The notes under the pieces are model-generated. The model was not told the DNA's origin. It ran no database searches and saw only the letters and a program-made list of their open reading frames with translations. A DNA stretch of 7,924 bases. Origin: Gammaproteobacteria bacterium (lineage in GTDB: Bacteria > Pseudomonadota > Gammaproteobacteria > Enterobacterales > GCA-2746155). Below, in pieces: positions 1 through 6,339 of the stretch. The stretch covers positions 1-7,924 of the forward strand of contig JAAGZM010000682.1 of assembly GCA_024206355.1 (NCBI GenBank). Reading direction: 5' to 3'. The number at the start of each line of letters is the position of its first letter. Position 1 is the stretch's first letter. A program made the position numbers and the translations under genes.

Positions 1-223
1 CAATATTTTATGGCTAGTCCTTTACAAAAGCCATAACGCAGTGCAAGCTTACTAGCTGAACACTGGATCATGCATTTCCACGTATCACTGGTATAGTAAA
101 GGTCGTACATTAGCTTTTGATATGAATCACAATGCCAATCGAAATGAGCAACAAGCAGTTCAGATTGAGGAAACGGTTCTGGCGCAAGTATCAGTCTATG
201 ATAGGATTCTAGGTTTAACCTAG
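1..223 (+). pseudogene. Possible decayed coding fragment, unrecognised
   Basis: The plus-strand frame beginning at position 2 runs to a TAG at 221-223 and is interrupted only by one in-frame TAG at 53-55. The second part, about 55 residues, contains GRTLAFDMNHNANRNEQQ and ends EETVLAQVSVYDRILGLT, which looks protein-like. No start codon or ribosome binding site belongs to it, because it continues past the window edge. I do not recognise the family. Its stop lies inside the tip of the inverted repeat that begins at 219, as the C-terminus of a transposase often does. The opposite strand also has an open frame here from about 257 leftwards, so the coding assignment is weak. It may be plain intergenic DNA. 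Confidence 0.2.
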
Positions 224-229
224 AATCCT
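203..229. repeat. 27-bp perfect palindrome (two inverted repeat tips, 5 bp apart)
   Basis: AGGATTCTAGG (203-213) and CCTAGAATCCT (219-229) are exact reverse complements around the 5-bp centre TTTAA; counting the complementary centre bases gives 13-bp arms around one base. The right half is the outer part of the terminal repeat of the 219-306 element, and the left half is the same tip in the opposite orientation. As RNA it would fold into a stable hairpin, but no T-run follows on either strand, so it is not a textbook intrinsic terminator. Confidence 0.8.
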
Positions 230-306
230 CAGTTGGACGGCTTTCTAGTCGGTGCCACTAAGCCTAAAACACACACACTCAAACGCGCCCAACTGAGGAT
301 TATAGG
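219..306. mobile_element. 88-bp MITE-like element with 18-bp terminal inverted repeats
   Basis: CCTAGAATCCTCAGTTGG (219-236) is matched by the reverse complement of CCAACTGAGGATTATAGG (289-306) at 17 of 18 positions; the single mismatch is at base 5. The 52-bp core has no coding capacity. It contains an (AC)5 run at 269-278 and a small internal stem, GGCT (239-242) with AGCC (261-264). Left and right flanks (TTTAA and ATAAT) are AT-rich but not identical, so a clean target duplication is not seen. The size and structure fit a non-autonomous miniature transposon or a genome-wide palindromic repeat. Lying 31 bp beyond the stop of the minus-strand protease gene, it may also help end that transcript. 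Family membership is unknown. Confidence 0.55.
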
Positions 307-337
307 ATAATCATAGTTGTACTACAAAATTACTAAA

Positions 338-2458
338 CTAGTTCTTATTCGGCAAGAACGAATAATTTTTAGCGTAGTTAAGCATCTGCTCTTCAAAGTC
401 CTTTGGATGAACGATTTTCACATCAATAATTTCGTTGCCTTCCATCACAGGAACTAAGTTAGGATTTACAAAACCTGAGTAAGGAGCAACATTAAGATCT
501 TCATATCGTGCTAATACTTCTTTATGAATTTCTTGATCAACTTTTACGCCATAGTTTTCTACTAAAGCTTCAGCTGCTTCATAATCACCCTCTGATTTAA
601 TACGCTGAATCTCACCTAGCAGTTCGCCAAAGATAGCACGCAGTTTTCCGTAATCATTGACTACAAAATACGTTTTATTGTCTCTAATGCGCTTTTCAAT
701 AACGTTGTCTTTGAAGCCTTTTTCGTAAGACCAGGTAGCAACCAATTGACGATTCCTCATATGATCTTCTTCAATATCATCACCGAGCTTAATACGACGC
801 AATTGCTGCATCATGCCATTGCGAATGTAGCCATCAAAAGCCGCCATACCAACATCACCTGAAGGTGATACACCAATTTCTTCCAAAATAGGATCAACAA
901 TAAAATATAGACCTACCAAATCTGCTCGCGCCTCTTCAAGAGTAGAAGAATATTGCTTCATTGTCTCTTTTGGAGTTCCGACGCCAGGATTAATTTTTCC
1001 AGAAGCATGACCAATAACCTCATGCATATCCGTGGTTAAATCATCGGCTAATGAGCCATATTTTTTAACTCTAGCAACTTCTTTTTCATCCCATGCAAAT
1101 TCTTCAAGACCTTTACCTTTAGCTTGATTATAAGCATTAACAATGTTGCCAAGGCTCACTGATTTAGAACCATGGTTTGCCCTGATCCAGTTAGCATTGG
1201 GTAAATTAATACCTATCGGAGTTGACGGTGAGGCATCACCTGATTCCATTACTACAATAATAGACTTACCGGTTATGCCTTTCACTTCATCTTTTTTGAA
1301 TTCATCTGCCATTGGCATATGATCTTCAAACCATTGAGCTTTATCTGCGATAGCAGCGATAACTTTAGTCGCTTCAGGGTTTCTTACTGATACAACTGAT
1401 TCGAATGAACCACGATAAGCCAATGGGTCGCTATAGACTTCAATAAACCCATTGATCACATCAACATCTGAATCGATATCTTTTACCCATGCAATACTGT
1501 AGTCATCAAAATCTTTTAGCTCACCGCTCTTGTAATATTTAACGAGTAAATCGATTGCCAATTTTTGCTCTGCATTTTCACTGACTGCTGAGGCTTTCTC
1601 CAACCAAAATACGATACGCTCTATAGCCGCTGAATACATACCACCAACTTTCCAAACACGTTCAATGATTTTGCCATCTTGTTTAGTCAGTTGTGAATTT
1701 AATCCGTAAGAAGGAGGAGTTTCATCATTTGCATTTTTCTTCGCTGCATAAAAATCTCTAACTTCTTGCTCATTTACATCATTATAAAAATTGACAGCGC
1801 TCTCAGCTACTTTATCAACACCTTTTGCTTTATTAACTTTTTTGGCATCAAAATCAGGGTTAAATATCGCATCATTCATTCTGCCGACTAGCCCACCAAC
1901 ACTTTCATCTTTCTCTAATGGAAACTCTGCACCTTTACTTTCACTCATCAGCTTTTGTAAATCTTCTGATGTGAAATTTGGTGTAAATTTGTTATTTGAA
2001 GAATGATGATGAATGCCACCAGCAAACCAAAGCTGCTTCGTGTAAGTCAGAAATTGCTGGTACAGATCCGAGCTTTTATCACCCTGATAGTGTTTAACAA
2101 TTTCTTCCATAGTACGACGGATCGTTAAGTTCAACCGATAGTTTTGATCCCAAATGATATCGCGACCTGAAAGAGCTGCTTCAGAAAGGAAATAGAGTAA
2201 CTGCTTTTGCTTGATCGGTAATTCTTCAAAACCTGGAACTTGATACCTTAGTACACGATAATCGGCAAAACGATCAACCACCCAATTAAATTCTGGCTCT
2301 GCCTTCTCCATCATCGCCGCATGATCATGTCCAGTGACTTTTGTTTCTGTAACGGCCTTTGTATTTTCAGTCACTTTCGTATCATTTGATGTTGATTGAG
2401 GTTCAGAACAACCAGCCAAAGCTAGAGCAATCGCTCCATAAAATAGTTTATTAAACAT
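338..2458 (-). CDS. Lipoprotein zinc metallopeptidase, M49 (dipeptidyl-peptidase III-like)
   Basis: This is a 706-residue protein of peptidase family M49, whose members release dipeptides from the N-terminus of oligopeptides. The signature is visible: HEVIGH at 479-484 (zinc ligands His479 and His484, catalytic base Glu480) and EEARAD at 508-513, which supplies the third zinc ligand, Glu509 by analogy with HELLGH and EECRAE of the human enzyme. The N-terminus is a type II signal peptide with lipobox LAGC and lipidated Cys17 followed by Ser. It should therefore be a membrane-anchored periplasmic lipoprotein, probably in the outer membrane, whereas classical DPP III is cytosolic. A low-complexity linker rich in Thr/Lys, with GHDH at 43-46, joins the anchor to the catalytic part from about residue 55. 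The start ATG is preceded by AGGAGAG at good spacing. The length agrees with bacterial M49 proteins. It is monocistronic and divergent from glpT. The physiological substrate is unknown. Confidence 0.92.
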   Translation of the reverse strand: MFNKLFYGAIALALAGCSEPQSTSNDTKVTENTKAVTETKVTGHDHAAMMEKAEPEFNWVVDRFADYRVLRYQVPGFEELPIKQKQLLYFLSEAALSGRDIIWDQNYRLNLTIRRTMEEIVKHYQGDKSSDLYQQFLTYTKQLWFAGGIHHHSSNNKFTPNFTSEDLQKLMSESKGAEFPLEKDESVGGLVGRMNDAIFNPDFDAKKVNKAKGVDKVAESAVNFYNDVNEQEVRDFYAAKKNANDETPPSYGLNSQLTKQDGKIIERVWKVGGMYSAAIERIVFWLEKASAVSENAEQKLAIDLLVKYYKSGELKDFDDYSIAWVKDIDSDVDVINGFIEVYSDPLAYRGSFESVVSVRNPEATKVIAAIADKAQWFEDHMPMADEFKKDEVKGITGKSIIVVMESGDASPSTPIGINLPNANWIRANHGSKSVSLGNIVNAYNQAKGKGLEEFAWDEKEVARVKKYGSLADDLTTDMHEVIGHASGKINPGVGTPKETMKQYSSTLEEARADLVGLYFIVDPILEEIGVSPSGDVGMAAFDGYIRNGMMQQLRRIKLGDDIEEDHMRNRQLVATWSYEKGFKDNVIEKRIRDNKTYFVVNDYGKLRAIFGELLGEIQRIKSEGDYEAAEALVENYGVKVDQEIHKEVLARYEDLNVAPYSGFVNPNLVPVMEGNEIIDVKIVHPKDFEEQMLNYAKNYSFLPNKN

Positions 2459-2485
2459 TATTCTCTCCTAAAATTTGATGTTCGA

Positions 2486-2514
2486 ATTATTACTCTTGTT
2501 CACACTAAGGTCAA
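2486..2514 (-). promoter_or_regulatory. Sigma-70-type promoter of the M49 peptidase gene
   Basis: Read on the minus strand, TTGACC (2514-2509, 5 of 6 to consensus) and AATAAT (2491-2486, 5 of 6) are separated by exactly 17 bp. Transcription would begin near 2479, leaving a leader of about 20 nt that contains the AGGAGAG ribosome binding site. The -35 region overlaps that of the divergent glpT promoter. Confidence 0.6.
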
Positions 2515-2530
2515 ATTGAAATGCAATTTA

Positions 2531-2539
2531 TGCTATAAG
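2531..2539 (+). promoter_or_regulatory. Extended -10 promoter of glpT-glpQ
   Basis: TGCTATAAG is a TGnTATAAT-type extended -10 element. The best-spaced -35 candidates near 2510-2516 (GTCAAA/TCAAAT) are weak, as is usual for extended -10 promoters. Transcription would start near 2546, about 30 nt before the chosen glpT ATG. The weak -35 lies within the -35 of the divergent peptidase promoter, so the two polymerases should compete. Confidence 0.4.
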
Positions 2540-2575
2540 AATACAAATATCTTTTTTTATAAGTCGACAAAATCA

Positions 2576-3928
2576 ATGATTGGCATTTTCAAACCAGCAA
2601 AACACCAACCACGACTGCCTGAAGATCGCATTGATCAGGAGTATAAAAGTCTTCGATGGCGGGTATTTTTAGGTATTTTTGTCGGCTATGCTGGCTACTA
2701 TCTGGTTCGCAAGAACTTTTCTCTTACGATGCCTTTTCTTATCGAAGAGCAAGGTTTCACAAAGGGTCAACTTGGTGTTGCTCTCTCTGCGGTTTCTATT
2801 GCTTATGGATTAAGTAAGTTTTTGATGGGTAATGTTTCTGATCGAAGCAACCCTCGTTATTTTCTCTCTACAGGGTTATTAATTTCTGCTGCTGTAATGT
2901 TTATTTTTGGCTTTGCTCCATGGGCAACACAAAGTATTACGATTATATTTATCCTGCTCTTCATTAATGGTTGGGTTCAAGGTATGGGTTGGCCTGCTTG
3001 TGGACGCACCATGGTTCATTGGTTTTCAGGTAATGAGCGTGGACGAATTGTATCGGTCTGGAATGTTGCTCATAATGTTGGCGGAGGTCTCATTGGCCCA
3101 CTCTTCATTCTTGGTATGGCTTGGTTCAATGATTGGCACTCTGCTTTTTATGTGCCAGCAGCCTTTGCTATGTTTATTGCTATCACTATTTTCTTTTTCA
3201 TGCGCGATACACCTCAGTCTTGTGGATTACCGCCTATCGATGAATATCGAGATGACTATCCCTATGACTATGATGAAACCCATGAGCAAGAGTTTTCAGC
3301 TAAAGACATTTTTCTAAGCTATGTACTTAATAATAAACTGCTCTGGTATATCGCTATTGCCAATGCCTTTGTTTATTTGATCCGCTACGGTGTACTTGAC
3401 TGGGCTCCGACCTATCTATATGAAGTTAAAGATTTTAGTGTTGATAAAAGCTCATGGGCCTACTTCTTTTATGAATGGGCAGGTATTCCTGGGACACTCT
3501 TATGTGGCTGGATAAGTGATCGCTGGTTTAAAGGTCGACGGGCTCCCGCAGCTATTTTGTATATGGTGCTAGTTTTAATAGCTGTTGTGATTTATTGGTT
3601 TAATCCAGCGGGTAACCCTGCCGTTGATATTGCAGCACTGATGGCTATCGGTTTTCTCATTTATGGTCCTGTGATGCTAATAGGTTTACATGCTCTTGAA
3701 CTAGTACCTAAGAAAGCAGCAGGCACCGCTGCTGGGTTAACTGGGTTGTTTGGCTATTTAGGTGGCGCTGTAGTAGCTAATATCGCTTTGGGCTATACCC
3801 TAGACTACTTTGGATGGGATGGCGGATTTGTGTTACTGATAGGAGGCTGCATCTGCTCAATCATCTTATTAGCGATGACAGTTAAACATGAAGCTATTCA
3901 TCACAAGACAAAAACTGCACAACATTAA
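2576..3928 (+). CDS. glpT: Glycerol-3-phosphate:phosphate antiporter GlpT
   Basis: This 450-residue inner-membrane transporter of the major facilitator superfamily (organophosphate:phosphate antiporter family) imports sn-glycerol 3-phosphate in exchange for inorganic phosphate. It aligns almost end to end with E. coli GlpT (452 residues) from MIGIFKPAKH onward. The substrate-binding residues are present: Arg45, His166 and Arg270, equivalent to E. coli Arg45, His165 and Arg269. Also visible are GNVSDRSNPR in the loop between helices 2 and 3, GWPACGRTMVHW, and the hydrophilic central loop at about 210-245 (RDTPQSCGLPPI, then DDYPYDYDE). ATG 2576 is chosen because it matches the family N-terminus. 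A TTG at 2516 would add 20 unrelated residues but does have a Shine-Dalgarno-like TAAGG (2506-2510), while ATG 2576 has almost none. A five-codon frame (ATG 2521 to TAA 2538) also lies upstream. Forms an operon with glpQ, 17 bp downstream. Confidence 0.97.
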   Translation: MIGIFKPAKHQPRLPEDRIDQEYKSLRWRVFLGIFVGYAGYYLVRKNFSLTMPFLIEEQGFTKGQLGVALSAVSIAYGLSKFLMGNVSDRSNPRYFLSTGLLISAAVMFIFGFAPWATQSITIIFILLFINGWVQGMGWPACGRTMVHWFSGNERGRIVSVWNVAHNVGGGLIGPLFILGMAWFNDWHSAFYVPAAFAMFIAITIFFFMRDTPQSCGLPPIDEYRDDYPYDYDETHEQEFSAKDIFLSYVLNNKLLWYIAIANAFVYLIRYGVLDWAPTYLYEVKDFSVDKSSWAYFFYEWAGIPGTLLCGWISDRWFKGRRAPAAILYMVLVLIAVVIYWFNPAGNPAVDIAALMAIGFLIYGPVMLIGLHALELVPKKAAGTAAGLTGLFGYLGGAVVANIALGYTLDYFGWDGGFVLLIGGCICSIILLAMTVKHEAIHHKTKTAQH

Positions 3929-3945
3929 ACTAATGGGATCAACAC

Positions 3946-5040
3946 ATGAATCAATCTCTCATCTTGCTGACAATTGCTTTTTTATGCCTCACAGGATGTG
4001 CTATGAACAATCCTAGTGATAGTGGCATTACTAATAATAAACTCGTCATCGCTCATCGAGGTGCGAGTGGTTATTTACCTGAACACTCTATTGCAGCTAA
4101 AGCAATGGCTTATGCCATGGGTGCAGACTATATTGAACAAGACGTCGTGATGACAAAAGATAATCATTTGATTGTTTTACATGATCCATATCTTGATCGC
4201 ATAACTAATGTAATGTCAGTATATCCTGATCGCTACCGCGAAAATTTTGGTGAAAAACGTTGGTTTGCTATCGACTTTTCATTACAGGAAATTAAAGGCT
4301 TGAGTATGACCGAAGCCTTCTCTGTCAACTCAAAAACTAATAAACTTACCACTAACTATCCTTCTCGATTTCCTCTTTTTAAATCAAGTTTTCATGTCTC
4401 AACACTTGAGGAAGAAATAGAACTGATCCAAGGCCTTAACCACAGTACTGGGAAGAATATCGGTATTTATGTTGAAATTAAAACACCCTGGTTTCATCAA
4501 TATGAAGGTAAAGATATAAGTAAAGCAACTTTGAAAGTTCTCAAAGATTACGGCTATATCACTAAGGAACATAAAGTATTTGTTCAATGTTTTGATCCCG
4601 ATGAAACGCGTCGAATTAACGATCAGCTAATGCCAGAACTGGGTATAGATTTAAATCTAGTTCAACTCATTGCCCAAACGAGTTGGAATGAAACTATGCG
4701 CTTTACTAATGGTAAATTAGTACCTTATAGTTATGACTGGTTCTTTGAAGCAGGTGCCATGGCTAAAATAGCCGAATATGCAGATGCTATTGGACCTTGG
4801 AAATCGATGCTCGTCACCGAAGATTCCGAACCTGGCAATCTAAAAATTAGCTCGATGGTCAAAGATGCACATGCAGTGGGAATGCAAGTGCATCCCTATA
4901 CCTTTAGAGCTGATGAAGAACGTATTCCTAAATATGCTAATAGCTTTGATCAGCTATTGGATATCTTCTTTTATACCGTAGGTGTTGATGGAATTTTTAC
5001 AGATTTTCCTGATAAGGCAGTGCAGTTTCTACAAAAGTAA
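3946..5040 (+). CDS. glpQ: Glycerophosphodiester phosphodiesterase GlpQ, lipoprotein form
   Basis: This 364-residue enzyme hydrolyses glycerophosphodiesters, such as glycerophosphocholine and glycerophosphoethanolamine, to glycerol 3-phosphate plus an alcohol. Its product is the substrate of GlpT, encoded 17 bp upstream. GDPD-family motifs are clear: HRGASGYLPEHS at 37-48 with catalytic His37, IEQDVVMTKD with probable metal ligands Glu64 and Asp66, HDP with catalytic His79, and VEIK with metal ligand Glu177. The N-terminus is a type II signal peptide with lipobox LTGC and Cys18. This resembles the lipoprotein version known as protein D in Haemophilus rather than the soluble periplasmic E. coli GlpQ. 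The ribosome binding site is a modest GGGA, so coupling to glpT translation is plausible. Its last 12 bp overlap the end of the convergent NYN gene. Confidence 0.95.
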   Translation: MNQSLILLTIAFLCLTGCAMNNPSDSGITNNKLVIAHRGASGYLPEHSIAAKAMAYAMGADYIEQDVVMTKDNHLIVLHDPYLDRITNVMSVYPDRYRENFGEKRWFAIDFSLQEIKGLSMTEAFSVNSKTNKLTTNYPSRFPLFKSSFHVSTLEEEIELIQGLNHSTGKNIGIYVEIKTPWFHQYEGKDISKATLKVLKDYGYITKEHKVFVQCFDPDETRRINDQLMPELGIDLNLVQLIAQTSWNETMRFTNGKLVPYSYDWFFEAGAMAKIAEYADAIGPWKSMLVTEDSEPGNLKISSMVKDAHAVGMQVHPYTFRADEERIPKYANSFDQLLDIFFYTVGVDGIFTDFPDKAVQFLQK

Positions 5041-5502
5041 ATCTGATCCAATTGGATGATACATACTTGCGGATTGGATCAGCGAATTCGCAGTAAGGCC
5101 TGGTACACCATAAACCTCTGCCGTGACTTTGTATTTTTGTATAACCTTTTGCAACAACAGATCAAAGTCACCATCGCCGGAAAGCAAAATTACCTTATCA
5201 ACATTTTTTGCCGCTTCAAGGACATCTATAGTGATGCCAACATCCCAGTCACCTTTTGCTGATCCATCACTACGTTGAATATATGGCTTGAGTTTTATAT
5301 CAAAACCGATGTGATTTAATGCTGTTTGAAATTTATGATGCTGATCATCGTCTCTAGCAATCGCATAAGCATTAGCCTGAACAATTTCATTTTCAGTACT
5401 AACTAGCTGCCATAGTTTTCGATAATTAAATTGCCGACCATAAGCTTGTCGGCAAGTATAATAAATATTTTGAACATCAACGAAAATTGCTGTTTTATTC
5501 AA
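5029..5502 (-). CDS. NYN-domain (PIN-like fold) protein, putative ribonuclease
   Basis: This 157-residue single-domain protein of the NYN/LabA-like (DUF88) group has a PIN-like fold that usually carries metal-dependent RNase activity. The acidic centre is seen as Asp9 and Asn12 in IFVDVQN, Asp85 and Asp87 in KGDWDVGITIDV, and Asp110 and Asp112 in LSGDGDF. There is no signal peptide or membrane segment, so it is cytoplasmic. The start is a TTG at 5502-5500 preceded by CAGGA at about 7 nt. It overlaps the TGA stop of the upstream phosphoribosyltransferase gene (TTGA), so translational coupling is likely. An ATG nearby (in GGAATGTCA) is in another frame and stops at once. The gene ends inside the 3' end of glpQ. 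The RNA target is unknown; nuclease activity is inferred from the fold and the retained acidic residues. Confidence 0.88.
   Translation of the reverse strand: MNKTAIFVDVQNIYYTCRQAYGRQFNYRKLWQLVSTENEIVQANAYAIARDDDQHHKFQTALNHIGFDIKLKPYIQRSDGSAKGDWDVGITIDVLEAAKNVDKVILLSGDGDFDLLLQKVIQKYKVTAEVYGVPGLTANSLIQSASMYHPIGSDLLL
5043..5082. repeat. Inverted repeat, 10-bp arms, inside the 3' end of the NYN gene
   Basis: CTGATCCAAT (5043-5052) and ATTGGATCAG (5073-5082) are exact reverse complements with a 20-nt loop. A second palindrome, ATCCAATTGGAT (5046-5057), uses the left arm. The structure begins 2 bp after the glpQ stop and could end or stabilise the glpT-glpQ message. On the minus strand it is followed by a moderately T-rich run (ATTTACTTTTG), but ending transcription there would remove the NYN stop codon. 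The role is therefore uncertain. Confidence 0.5.
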
Positions 5503-6062
5503 TTGACATTCCTGCTTAAAAGTTCTGCAATTACCGGTGACTTATGTTCCTGTAGCTCATCAAATGTCAAGCCTTGCATTTCATGTGGAAACACTAACCA
5601 CTCGTTATTTTCATGCATAAAATAATCGGGGACACGATCAGTTTTTGTTTTTTCAGGTTTATAGTAAACAGTAGCAACTCGAGTATCTGCTGGCATATTA
5701 CGGCGGCATTGTTCATTGAGATCACGAATAATCGCTTCAATACTTAAACCAGTATCAAATACATCATCGACAATTAATAACTTATCCGTGGCATTTACAT
5801 TATCAACAATATAACCCAATCCGTGAACACGAACTTTTGAGCTGCGTGTAGATAAGCCAGAATAGGATGATGTTCTAATAGCAATATGATCCGACTTCAT
5901 GCCACGATAATCTAAGTATTCCTGAACAGCGATACCAATAGGTGTTCCGCCACGCCATACACCGACAATATAGTCAGGTTCAAAGCCTGACTCTAAAATT
6001 GCATGGGCTAATCGAAAGGAGTCATCCAAAAGCTCATTAGCTGAAATATAATGTTTAATCAT
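5499..6062 (-). CDS. Phosphoribosyltransferase, hypoxanthine/xanthine type
   Basis: This 187-residue cytoplasmic type I phosphoribosyltransferase should transfer ribose 5-phosphate from PRPP to a nucleobase, most likely a purine (hypoxanthine, guanine or xanthine). The PRPP-binding loop LLIVDDVFDTGLS spans 95-107 with the paired acids Asp99 and Asp100. The pyrophosphate-contact segment GVWRGGTPIG is at 34-43. The C-terminal ENNEWLVFPHEM resembles the base-binding end of xanthine/hypoxanthine enzymes of the COG2236 type. The base specificity cannot be fixed from sequence alone. The ATG is preceded by AGGGG at 7 nt. It lies 25 bp after ycaR and overlaps the NYN gene at TTGA, so the three are probably one transcript. 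Confidence 0.88.
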   Translation of the reverse strand: MIKHYISANELLDDSFRLAHAILESGFEPDYIVGVWRGGTPIGIAVQEYLDYRGMKSDHIAIRTSSYSGLSTRSSKVRVHGLGYIVDNVNATDKLLIVDDVFDTGLSIEAIIRDLNEQCRRNMPADTRVATVYYKPEKTKTDRVPDYFMHENNEWLVFPHEMQGLTFDELQEHKSPVIAELLSRNVN

Positions 6063-6087
6063 CTATTACCCCTAAATATTAAGAGCT

Positions 6088-6264
6088 TTATTTTTCTTCG
6101 CTCAGCTGACGGGCTTCATCAACCAAGAGTACCGGAATATCATCCCTGATAGGATAGGCAAGCCCCGATGCTTTACAGATCAGCTCATTACCATCTTTAC
6201 TCATTTTCAAAGGCGCTTTACTTTCTGGGCAAACCAGAATATTTAATAATTTTTTATCCATCAT
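6088..6264 (-). CDS. ycaR: YcaR/UPF0434 Trm112-like small protein
   Basis: This 58-residue protein begins MMDKKLLNIL and matches the Trm112-like YcaR family, collinear with E. coli YcaR: VCPESKAPL for the first knuckle, ELICKASGLAYPIRDDIPVLLVDEAR for the rest. Relatives act as small scaffolds or activators for methyltransferases and other enzymes; the specific partner of bacterial YcaR is not established. Only Cys12 and Cys30 are present; the second Cys of the usual CPxC pair is Ser here, so full zinc binding is doubtful. GAGGA lies 9 nt before the first of two adjacent ATGs (6264 or 6261). In enterobacteria ycaR sits between lpxK and kdsB; here neither is present and it heads a cluster with a phosphoribosyltransferase. 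Confidence 0.87.
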   Translation of the reverse strand: MMDKKLLNILVCPESKAPLKMSKDGNELICKASGLAYPIRDDIPVLLVDEARQLSEEK

Positions 6265-6310
6265 TTACTCTTTTCCTCGTGCTTTAACTAATAGTTCAGC
6301 ATCTAAGCGT

Positions 6311-6338
6311 ATATTAAACCAATTGATTCGCCAATCAA
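6311..6338 (-). promoter_or_regulatory. Candidate promoter for the ycaR-phosphoribosyltransferase-NYN cluster
   Basis: On the minus strand, TTGATT (6338-6333) and TAATAT (6316-6311) are 16 bp apart, each 4 of 6 to the sigma-70 consensus. The start would fall near 6304, about 40 nt before ycaR. The -35 lies in a small dyad (TTGATT, 4-nt centre CGCC, AATCAA; 6323-6338), directly next to the palindrome at 6340-6356. Confidence 0.35.
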
Positions 6339-6339
6339 G

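Noticed and set aside
1..257. Minus-strand open frame running off the left edge
   Set aside because: The only ATG is deep inside the frame, it crosses the inverted repeats, and the translation is Cys/Trp-rich and unrecognised. I could not support it as a gene.
237..288. GTTGGAC and GCCCAAC at the ends of the small element, resembling integron attC core boxes
   Set aside because: The order is GTTRRRY then RYYYAAC, the reverse of an attC site, and there is no integrase, no L boxes and no cassette gene in between.
1791..2006. Plus-strand open frame inside the M49 peptidase gene, and similar short frames within glpT, glpQ, the NYN and phosphoribosyltransferase genes and folE2
   Set aside because: They lie wholly or almost wholly inside strongly supported genes on another frame or strand and lack start signals or family resemblance.
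2516..2575. TTG-initiated 20-residue extension of GlpT
   Set aside because: The extension has no counterpart in GlpT, whose N-terminus matches from ATG 2576, and it would place the likely -10 element inside the coding sequence. It is retained only as a note because of the TAAGG upstream.
5043..5082. Intrinsic terminator for the NYN gene
   Set aside because: The hairpin plus T-rich stretch on the minus strand precedes the NYN stop codon, so termination there would give a message without a stop.
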